Assembly (NCBI GenBank): GCA_040877415.1
Contig: JBBDNV010000159.1
Span: 1 to 13,895 of the forward strand
Source: JBBDNV01 sp040877415
Lineage (GTDB): Bacteria; Planctomycetota; Planctomycetia; Pirellulales; PALSA-1355
DNA: 13,895 bases
Direction: 5' to 3'
The position numbers and the translations under genes are program-made. Positions 7,794-13,895 of this stretch are shown piece by piece (the first letter of the stretch is position 1; every line of letters starts with the position of its first letter). Under the pieces are notes generated by a model, which worked only from the letters and a program-made list of their open reading frames with translations, made no database searches and had not been told where the DNA came from.

Positions 7794-8885
7794 ATGATCC
7801 GTTTTCCAATACCATCGTTACAGAGGGAACGCGCAAGCCAGGGTCGCCGATTTCCTGGTCTCGCCACCTCGGTGCTGATGTGGGTGTCGTTCTGCGGGGC
7901 CTTTACCCGGGCCGAAGTCCTGCCCCCGCCGCCCATCCCGGTGACGCTGCCGCTGCCCGCGCCAAATGCGTTCGGCGTGTCGGTCGCCTTCGGGCCCGGC
8001 GACGGGCTGATGTACGTCTGGGACGGGGCCAGCGTGCTCAAGCAGGACGCGCCGCTGGCGACCACCTACAGCTCGATCGGCGACGTGGGATCGGGCAGCG
8101 CCGATGCGGGCCCCATCGCGTTTTCGCGCGACGCGGGCGAGCTGTTGATCGGAAACGGCGCGGGCGGACTGTTGGGCGGATCGCACGCCGGATTGATCTT
8201 CACGATTCCCTCGAGCGGCGGCGACAGCCACGTCGAGATCGCCACCATAGAGTTTCACGACAATTTTCTGGCCGCGCCCCTGGGAATCTCCAACCACAAG
8301 TTCTTCGTCAACCAGGGCAACGTCTCGTTCAGCGCCTCAAGCGTTTCGGTGCTCGACAACACCGACGGCACCAACGTCCCCGTGATCGGGAACATTCCCG
8401 GACCAAGCGGAGGGATGGCGATCCATTCGTCGGGCCGGTTATTCGTCGGCGTCGGCTTTGGCCCCCAGCGCGGGCAACTGCGCAGCTTTCCGCTGTCCGC
8501 AGTGGAAATGGCCTACGACACCGACATGCCGCTCGATTGGGACGACGGCGAGGTGTTTAACAGCCTCGACAACAACAGCGGTTTTGGCATGTTCTTCGAC
8601 GCTCGCGGGTTCTTGTTCGCCGGCGGACCCAACGGCGTGACCGTGTTCGACCCCGAGGGGAACGCCGTGGTCTACGAAAACAACGGGTTTACCGGCGTTG
8701 TGTACGACTCCTTGAACGATCGGGTCCTGGTCACCGGATTCGGCGATCACCAGGGCCTTTATCCCTCGTCGCTATTTGTCGTGCCCGAGCCCGCCACGGC
8801 CGCGTTGGCTTTGGGCTTTGCAGTCGTTTTGATTCCACGCTGGCGGCGCCGCTTGACATCATGGCAGTCGCACCGAATTCGTTGA
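7794..8885 (+). CDS. Secreted PEP-CTERM protein, propeller-like
   Basis: The 363-residue product has a long N-terminal signal peptide (hydrophobic core LATSVLMWVSFCGAF, cleavage likely after Ala40), a beta-rich body, and a C-terminal PEP-CTERM anchor: VPEP at 330-333, a hydrophobic helix, then RWRRR. PEP-CTERM tails are processed by exosortase, which displays proteins on or outside the outer membrane. The body has repeating segments like SGRLFVGVGFGP, ARGFLFAGGPNGVTVFDPEG and LNDRVLVTGFG, which look like blades of a YncE/SMP-30-type beta-propeller, but no named family is certain. ATG at 7794 is chosen because AAAGG lies eight bases upstream; GTG at 7785 overlaps that site. It is the middle gene of the riboswitch operon, 22 and 31 bases from its neighbours. 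Confidence 0.85.
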   Translation: MIRFPIPSLQRERASQGRRFPGLATSVLMWVSFCGAFTRAEVLPPPPIPVTLPLPAPNAFGVSVAFGPGDGLMYVWDGASVLKQDAPLATTYSSIGDVGSGSADAGPIAFSRDAGELLIGNGAGGLLGGSHAGLIFTIPSSGGDSHVEIATIEFHDNFLAAPLGISNHKFFVNQGNVSFSASSVSVLDNTDGTNVPVIGNIPGPSGGMAIHSSGRLFVGVGFGPQRGQLRSFPLSAVEMAYDTDMPLDWDDGEVFNSLDNNSGFGMFFDARGFLFAGGPNGVTVFDPEGNAVVYENNGFTGVVYDSLNDRVLVTGFGDHQGLYPSSLFVVPEPATAALALGFAVVLIPRWRRRLTSWQSHRIR

Positions 8886-8916
8886 CCCCTCAACACTTCA
8901 CATGGAGGACCGACTA

Positions 8917-9747
8917 ATGCGTACTTTGACCGCGACGACGCTGTTGCTGATTTCCGCCGGTTCATCCGCCTGGGCCGGCCCTTTTTCTCCGCCAGCCGGG
9001 CAACCCGGCTCGACGGCCATGGCCGCAAGCGACGCACAGTTTGTCGGTTGGGCCGTCGGGTTTGGCAGTCTCGTTCGCGGCCCCCTGGACATCGCCAATC
9101 CCGGCGGCGGCCTGGCGTCGTTTGGAAGCGGGGGCAATGCCCTGGGACCGGCCGATGCCACGCCGTCGAACACCGCCCCGGTCGTCAGCCTCGGCGACGG
9201 CGGCGCGATCACGCTGTCGTTCGCGCGCCCGATTACCGACGGGCCCGGCTTCGATTTCGCCGTTTTTGAAAACGGCTTTGCCGACGAGTTTTTGGAGCTG
9301 GCCTTCGTCGAGGTGAGCACCAACGGCACCGACTTTGTTCGTTTCCCCGCAATTTCGCTGACGCAAACTGCCACGCAGGTGGGCGGCTTCGGTACGTTGG
9401 ACGCCACCGACCTTCACAACCTGGCCGGCAAGTATCGAGCAGGGTACGGCACGCCCTTCGACTTAAGCGAAGTTGCCGGACTGTCGGCCACCGTCAACGC
9501 GGCGGACGTCAACTTCGTGCGCCTGGTCGACGTCGTCGGATCGATTAATCCGGCCCTGGGAACGCAGGACTCGCTTGGCAACCCGATGAACGACCCCTAC
9601 CCCACGGCGTTTTCTTCCGGCGGTTTCGACCTGGACGCCGTCGGCGTGATCCACGCCATCCCCGAGCCGGCCGGGTGGGTCTTGTTGTCGATGGGAGTCA
9701 TATTCGGCTGCCTCGTTCGGCGCCGCCGCCGCCGACCGGTGAATTGA
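8917..9747 (+). CDS. Secreted PEP-CTERM cell-surface protein of the FAVFENGF family
   Basis: The 276-residue product has a clean signal peptide (MRTLTATTLLLISAGSSAWA, cleavage after Ala20) and a PEP-CTERM tail (IPEP at 248-251, a hydrophobic helix, then a run of arginines). The mature domain is beta-rich with GGAITLSFARPITDGPG, FDFAVFENGF (112-121), LELAFVEVSTNGTDF, NLAGKYRAGYGTPFDL and GGFDLDAVGVI. I recall very similar secreted proteins in other phyla, including Bacteroidetes and Chlorobi, with other sorting tails; the pattern suggests a discoidin-like beta-sandwich ligand-binding domain. Start ATG at 8917 has GGAGG exactly eight bases upstream, which rules out the in-frame ATG at 8902. Last gene of the B12-riboswitch operon. 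A cobamide-binding role is inferred only from this control and from the conserved domain. Confidence 0.88.
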   Translation: MRTLTATTLLLISAGSSAWAGPFSPPAGQPGSTAMAASDAQFVGWAVGFGSLVRGPLDIANPGGGLASFGSGGNALGPADATPSNTAPVVSLGDGGAITLSFARPITDGPGFDFAVFENGFADEFLELAFVEVSTNGTDFVRFPAISLTQTATQVGGFGTLDATDLHNLAGKYRAGYGTPFDLSEVAGLSATVNAADVNFVRLVDVVGSINPALGTQDSLGNPMNDPYPTAFSSGGFDLDAVGVIHAIPEPAGWVLLSMGVIFGCLVRRRRRRPVN

Positions 9748-9760
9748 AACGAACAAAAAC

Positions 9761-9826
9761 TAGCCCGAAGCGCAAGCGAGGGAAATGGCCGTCAGAGTTT
9801 CGCTCCCTCGCTCGCGCTTCGCCCTA
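9761..9826. repeat. Imperfect 23-bp inverted repeat
   Basis: The left arm 9761-9783 (TAGCCCGAAGCGCAAGCG and on) and right arm 9804-9826 pair at 20 of 23 positions around a 20-base loop. It lies 14 bases after the last riboswitch-operon gene and before the methyltransferase, so it may end transcription or stabilise the 3' end. I associate near-identical arms with intergenic repeats in Pirellulales genomes; this is from memory. Confidence 0.75.
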
Positions 9827-9877
9827 ATATCAGGGCACATTGACAGCCGCGCGTGCGCTCGTATCCAATCGAGTTCG

Positions 9878-10675
9878 ATGACTTCGCCGCAGGACCATAA
9901 TCGCAAGGCCTGGGACGCCCGGGTGCGCGCCGACGTTCGATTCACCCGTCCGGCGCCCGACCACGAGTTCGCCGATCCGCTGGCGTCCGTCGATGCCGCC
10001 GGCTGGCTGGGCCCGAGCATCGCCGGCCAGCGAGTGCTTTGTCTGGCGGCCGGCGGAGGGCGGCAAAGCGCGCTGTACGCGGCCGCCGGAGCCCTGGTGA
10101 CGGTCGTCGACATCAGCGGCGAAATGCTCGCCGTCGATCGCCGGGTCGCCGCCGAGCGCGGTTTTTCGATCCGCACGATCGAAGCCTCGATGGACGATCT
10201 GTCGGCCTTGCCTGCGGCCGGCTTCGACGTCGTCATACAGCCGGTCAGCACCTGCTACGTGCCCGACGTCACGGCCGTCTATCGGCAGGTGGCCCGGGTC
10301 ATCCGGGCCGGCGGCGTGTACGTGAGCCAGCACAAGCAGCCGGCCAGCTTGCAGACTTCGGTCGATCCGTCGCCCTTGGGGTACGAAATCGTCGAGCCGT
10401 ATTACCGCACGGGCCCGTTGCCGCAGATCGCCGGCAGCTCGCACCGCGAAGCCGGCACGCTCGAATTCCTGCACCGCTTTGAGGAGTTGTTGGGGGGCCT
10501 GTGCCGCGCGGGCTTTGCGATCGAAGACGTCATCGAGCCGTTACACGCCGACGAATCGGCGCCGCTGGGCAGTTTTGCCCATCGCAGCCGCTACGTCGCC
10601 CCTTACATTCGCATCAAGGCCCGTCGCACGGGCCGCGCATCCGCCGGCCGGCCCACGAAAGTTTGGATTCCCTAG
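9878..10675 (+). CDS. Class I SAM-dependent methyltransferase
   Basis: The 265-residue product has the Rossmann-like AdoMet-binding fold: motif I VLCLAAGGGRQS (53-64), an acidic residue at the end of strand 2 in VVDIS (Asp78), an acidic residue after strand 3 in EASMDDLS, and FDVVIQPVSTCYVPD as the motif IV region. The N-terminal NRKAWDARV pattern is common in small-molecule methyltransferases of this type. The methyl acceptor is unknown. I start it at ATG 9878, since the first in-frame ATG (9785) lies inside the inverted repeat and would add 31 residues with no domain character. It is followed 146 bases later by the shikimate dehydrogenase on the same strand; co-transcription is uncertain. 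Confidence 0.88.
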   Translation: MTSPQDHNRKAWDARVRADVRFTRPAPDHEFADPLASVDAAGWLGPSIAGQRVLCLAAGGGRQSALYAAAGALVTVVDISGEMLAVDRRVAAERGFSIRTIEASMDDLSALPAAGFDVVIQPVSTCYVPDVTAVYRQVARVIRAGGVYVSQHKQPASLQTSVDPSPLGYEIVEPYYRTGPLPQIAGSSHREAGTLEFLHRFEELLGGLCRAGFAIEDVIEPLHADESAPLGSFAHRSRYVAPYIRIKARRTGRASAGRPTKVWIP

Positions 10676-10821
10676 CGCACGCCAATTACGATTTGCACGT
10701 TCAATCGCTCGCGGATTAGCACGCCACCCCCGCCGTTGCATTCGCTCGTGCGCTCGATCAAGATAAACGCTTTCCGGCGGCGCCGTGTCCGTGTTGACCC
10801 CCCCGCGAGGAAACTGCCAGC

Positions 10822-11670
10822 GTGTCCCATCCAGCGATCCAGGAAATCGTGGCAGTTTTCGGCCAGCCCGTGGCCGGAAACCCGACGCAGTACATGATGG
10901 AGGAAGCCTTCGCGCAGGTGGGACTCGACTGGCGATACGTCACGCTCGAAGTCGCGCCCGCGGCCTTGGGCGACGCGATCCGCGGCATGCGCGCCATGGG
11001 CTTTCGCGGCTGCAACCTGACAATTCCGCACAAGGTCGAGGTGATCAAGTATCTCGATCGCACCAGCGAAGCGGCCGCGCTCGTGGGCGCCGTCAACTGC
11101 GTCAACCGAGTGGGCGACGAGCTGGTGGGCGAAAACACCGACGGCAAGGGTTTCGTGCAAGCGCTTCGGGAAGTCACCGATCCGGCCGGAAAGAACGTCG
11201 TGATTCTCGGAGCCGGCGGCGCCGCCCGCGCCATCGCCGTCGAAGTCGCCCTCGCCGGCGCGGCTGCCATTACCGTTGTCAACCGGGGCGACGAGCGCGG
11301 GCGGGAGCTGGCCGGGCTCGTGAACGAGAAAGTCAACGTCGAGGCTCGATTCGTCCGCTGGGAAGGCGACTACCAGGTGCCGCCCGAAACCGAAGTCGTG
11401 ATCAACGCCACGTCGATCGGACTGGGCGACGCCGAAGCCCGCGTCCCCTTGGCCGTCGAATCGCTCGAGTCCGACATGGTCGTGGCCGACGTGATCTTCA
11501 ATCCGCCCGAAACCCGCTTCCTTCGCGACGCCCGGTCGCGCGATTGCCACACGCTCGACGGGCTGGGCATGCTGGTCAACCAGGCCGTTATCGCGTTTCA
11601 CATCTGGACGGGCCGTGACGTCGATCCCGAAGGCATGCGCGAAGCCCTCGAGGAGTTTTTGGGAATTTAA
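10822..11670 (+). CDS. aroE: Shikimate dehydrogenase (NADP+) family protein
   Basis: The 282-residue product matches AroE, which reduces 3-dehydroshikimate to shikimate in aromatic amino acid synthesis. Visible motifs: NLTIPHK with catalytic Lys71, GAVNCV (Asn92), ENTDGKGF with catalytic Asp107, the dinucleotide loop ILGAGGAARA (128-137), NADP-selecting VVNR (Asn154, Arg155), NATSIGL, and the C-terminal GLGMLVNQ (Gln254). One difference stands out: where canonical AroE has the shikimate-binding SxS in an AHSKSPxxH motif, this protein reads AGNPTQYMM, so the first serine is Asn20 and the second Thr22. It may still be AroE, as family members in planctomycetes seem to share this, or act on a related substrate. 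GTG at 10822 has GAGGA about ten bases upstream. Confidence 0.88.
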   Translation: MSHPAIQEIVAVFGQPVAGNPTQYMMEEAFAQVGLDWRYVTLEVAPAALGDAIRGMRAMGFRGCNLTIPHKVEVIKYLDRTSEAAALVGAVNCVNRVGDELVGENTDGKGFVQALREVTDPAGKNVVILGAGGAARAIAVEVALAGAAAITVVNRGDERGRELAGLVNEKVNVEARFVRWEGDYQVPPETEVVINATSIGLGDAEARVPLAVESLESDMVVADVIFNPPETRFLRDARSRDCHTLDGLGMLVNQAVIAFHIWTGRDVDPEGMREALEEFLGI

Positions 11671-11725
11671 CGCAAACTCTCGTCACCCGCTGGCGGCTTA
11701 ACGGAAAACCAAAGGACGATTCCGA

Positions 11726-13895
11726 ATGACATTTTCAATCCCCCGGCCAGCGGTGGCATTCTGTTGCGCCGTGTTGCTTTCCACCGCCGCGGTTTACGGC
11801 GCCGACGATTCCCCCGGCGTCAAACTCCTCGTTGCTGATTCGCTGGCCGGCTGGGACCACGGTCCCCAGCCGCCGGCGCATTGGATCATCAGCGAGGGCC
11901 GATTGACCGGCAACACTCTTTCCACGCCGCTCTTGTCGGGATGGACCGTCGGCGACTTCTCGCTGCGCTTCCGTTGGACCGCCAGCTCGACCGGAAGCTG
12001 GACCATCGGTTTTCCCGACGTCCCTCGTGGCCCCGGATTGCAGTTGACGCTCAAAGAGGGCGAAGGCGCAGGCGCGCTTCGCGACGGCGACACGACGCTG
12101 TCGGCCGGCGAAAAGCTCGAAGCCGCGTCGGGCGACGCCGTGCACTCGGCCGACGTCCGCCGCTTTGGCACCACTCTTTCGGTCATCGTCGACGGCCGCG
12201 TCACCAGCGAAGTCCAGATCGATCGGAAGCGCCGCTTCGGCATTTCGCTGGCCGTGCCCAGCGGCGAAGCCTCGATCGACGACGTGCGACTCGAAGAGCC
12301 CCGCGGAAACCCGCTCTTTAACGGCAAAGACCTGACCGGCTGGTTCGTCAACAACAAAAACGGACAATGGAAGGTCGACGCGGGCGACGTCATCCCCACC
12401 TTCCACACCGGGCTGCACTATCTGCGAACCGACCGCGAATACGCCAATTTCACCTGGTCGTTCGAGTACACCATTTCCAAGGGGGGCAACTCCGGCGTCG
12501 CCATCCGCACGCACCCGGACGGCTGGCCCTCGGGCGACGGCATGGAGCTGCAAATCCTCGATCGCCCGGGTTTGGTGAAAGATTCCACCATGGCCATCTA
12601 CGGCAATCTGCCGCCCCTTTTGCGGGCCGATCGCTCGGGCCAGTGGAACCGCGTGGTCATCAAGGCCGACGGCCGCATGGTCACCGCCTGGGTCAACGGT
12701 GAATTGCAGCAGCAGGTCAATACCGCCTGGCTGAGCGAGGTCAAGCATCGGCACCTGAAGGGTTGGATCGGCGTGCAGGATCACGGCGGCAAGGTGCGAT
12801 TCCGCGAGATCCACCTGCACGAAGCGCCCGACGGGATGGGCCTCGACGCCTGGTACCTTCCGCGCAAGGAATCGGGTGCCTACATTGTGCTCGATCGATT
12901 GATGAACAGCGAGCGCTTGTCGCGCGACGACGGCGTCGCGTCGGGCGTCGTCAGCAAATCGGTCTCCCAGGGGGGCGAGCACGTGTTGGCCGAGCTCGTC
13001 GGACCGGGGGCGCTGGTGCGCTTCTGGCAGGAGGTTCCGGCCGGACGGCTGGCGTTCTATTTCGACGGCGAAGAACTGCCGCGCATCGAGTGCGACGCTC
13101 AAAACCTGTTTCACCACGCTCCGGGCGTTGCGCACGAAGAGCAGCCGGCGCTCGTCTGCCTGTCCTATGCCCGAAGCCTGAAGATCGTGGTCACCGATCC
13201 GCTGGAAATGACGTACCGCCTCGACTTCGTGACGTTTCCCGCGGGCGTGCCGGTCGAAAGCTATTCGGCCGCCCGGCCCGGCATTCCGCGCGGCATGTTG
13301 GAGGCGATCAGCTACCGGAATCAGGGCTTAAGCGGCGGCAAGCTGCGCGAGGCCGAAATCTACGAGCGCATCAACACCGAGCCCCGCACGATCGAGCCCG
13401 GCACAACGGTCGAGCTCGTTTCGCTCGCAGGCGCGGGCCTCGTCAACTGGCTCCGGCTGAACGCCGCCCGGACGGCGCTGGCCGGCGACGATCTATGGCT
13501 GGAAGTAACGGTCGACGGCGAATCGATTCCGGCCGTCGCCGCACCGGCCCGATTCCTGTTTCCGGCTTTTGCCGGCAGCCCGTCGCGCGAATTCAACACG
13601 CTGGTCATGACGAGCCGCGATGGGTTTGCCAACCTGCTGGCGATGCCCTACGGAGCCGGCATCACGATCGCGGCCCGCAACCGGGGGGAAAAAACGATTG
13701 AGGGCGTTGCCGTCTCGATGTCGGTCGATCGGGCCACCGACTCGAACCGCGCCGACTACGCCGGCCGGATGCGCCTGCGCGGCGTTTTCCAAGCGGCCGA
13801 TTCGCTCTCGGGCGAATTGGTTCATCAGCTCGGCCGCGGCCGCTGGGTGTCGCTCGTCTACGAACAGCCCGAGGGCGCCGCAACCGGCATCGCGT
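11726..13895 (+). CDS. Secreted multidomain protein: DUF1080-type (3-keto-disaccharide hydrolase) plus DUF2961 segment, 3' end outside window
   Basis: The frame is open from ATG at 11726 to the window edge, 723 codons without a stop. AAAGGA at 11711-11716 is nine bases before the ATG. A signal peptide (core VAFCCAVLLSTAAVYG, cleavage about residue 25) shows export. Residues about 33-190 look like a degenerate lectin/LamG-type beta-sandwich. Residues about 194-366 are a clear DUF1080 domain: PLFNGKDLTGWFV, SKGGNSGVAIR, DGMELQILD, GQWNRVVIKADG and GWIGVQDHGG. From about 385 on, RLMNSERLSRDDG, VGPGALVRFWQEVPAG and FYFDGEELPRIECDA resemble DUF2961/GH172. DUF1080 proteins include 3-keto-glycoside hydrolases, so a role in carbohydrate breakdown outside the cytoplasm is likely. 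The C-terminal architecture is unknown because the gene is cut. Confidence 0.88.
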   Translation, partial: MTFSIPRPAVAFCCAVLLSTAAVYGADDSPGVKLLVADSLAGWDHGPQPPAHWIISEGRLTGNTLSTPLLSGWTVGDFSLRFRWTASSTGSWTIGFPDVPRGPGLQLTLKEGEGAGALRDGDTTLSAGEKLEAASGDAVHSADVRRFGTTLSVIVDGRVTSEVQIDRKRRFGISLAVPSGEASIDDVRLEEPRGNPLFNGKDLTGWFVNNKNGQWKVDAGDVIPTFHTGLHYLRTDREYANFTWSFEYTISKGGNSGVAIRTHPDGWPSGDGMELQILDRPGLVKDSTMAIYGNLPPLLRADRSGQWNRVVIKADGRMVTAWVNGELQQQVNTAWLSEVKHRHLKGWIGVQDHGGKVRFREIHLHEAPDGMGLDAWYLPRKESGAYIVLDRLMNSERLSRDDGVASGVVSKSVSQGGEHVLAELVGPGALVRFWQEVPAGRLAFYFDGEELPRIECDAQNLFHHAPGVAHEEQPALVCLSYARSLKIVVTDPLEMTYRLDFVTFPAGVPVESYSAARPGIPRGMLEAISYRNQGLSGGKLREAEIYERINTEPRTIEPGTTVELVSLAGAGLVNWLRLNAARTALAGDDLWLEVTVDGESIPAVAAPARFLFPAFAGSPSREFNTLVMTSRDGFANLLAMPYGAGITIAARNRGEKTIEGVAVSMSVDRATDSNRADYAGRMRLRGVFQAADSLSGELVHQLGRGRWVSLVYEQPEGAATGIA

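Noticed and set aside
11735..13135. 466-codon open frame on the minus strand
   Set aside because: Shadow of the DUF1080 protein, which has a signal peptide, ribosome site and family motifs on the plus strand.

Overview
The window is GC-rich and looks like the chromosome of a planctomycete, most likely a member of the Pirellulales. The main reasons are a DUF1559 prepilin-like protein, two PEP-CTERM surface proteins, a DUF1080/DUF2961-type secreted protein, bacterial DNA topoisomerase VI genes, and hairpin repeats of a kind I associate with this group. The taxonomic call is inference from gene content; no rRNA or other marker is present.

Layout. Positions 1-1399 (+) hold the end of topoisomerase VI subunit B and all of subunit A, overlapping by about 20 bases. 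Positions 1429-3885 (-) hold three genes read right to left: an SDR oxidoreductase, a small zinc-ribbon membrane protein and a quinone-oxidoreductase-like MDR enzyme. A 560-base gene-free stretch separates these from a divergent primary sigma factor (rpoD type, 4446-6014, +), which is followed by a REP-like hairpin and a strong intrinsic terminator. A small membrane protein (6156-6368) ends inside another GC-rich palindrome.

The most interesting part is 6438-9747 (+). A good sigma-70 promoter (TTGACA, 17-base spacer, TACATT) is followed directly by a cobalamin riboswitch (6481-6687) with a closing P1 helix, the conserved core and the B12 box. The three genes behind it are not known B12 synthesis or transport genes. 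They are a DUF1559 protein with a type IV prepilin signal, a secreted propeller-like PEP-CTERM protein, and a secreted beta-rich PEP-CTERM protein of a family marked by FDFAVFENGF. I infer a vitamin-B12-repressed surface module, possibly for cobamide capture in the way of Bacteroidetes surface B12-binding proteins. That function is a hypothesis.

The rest of the plus strand holds an imperfect 23-bp inverted repeat (9761-9826), a SAM-dependent methyltransferase, a shikimate dehydrogenase with altered substrate-binding serines, and the 5' part of a large secreted protein with two lectin/hydrolase-like DUF1080-type domains and a DUF2961 (GH172-like) segment, which runs off the window.
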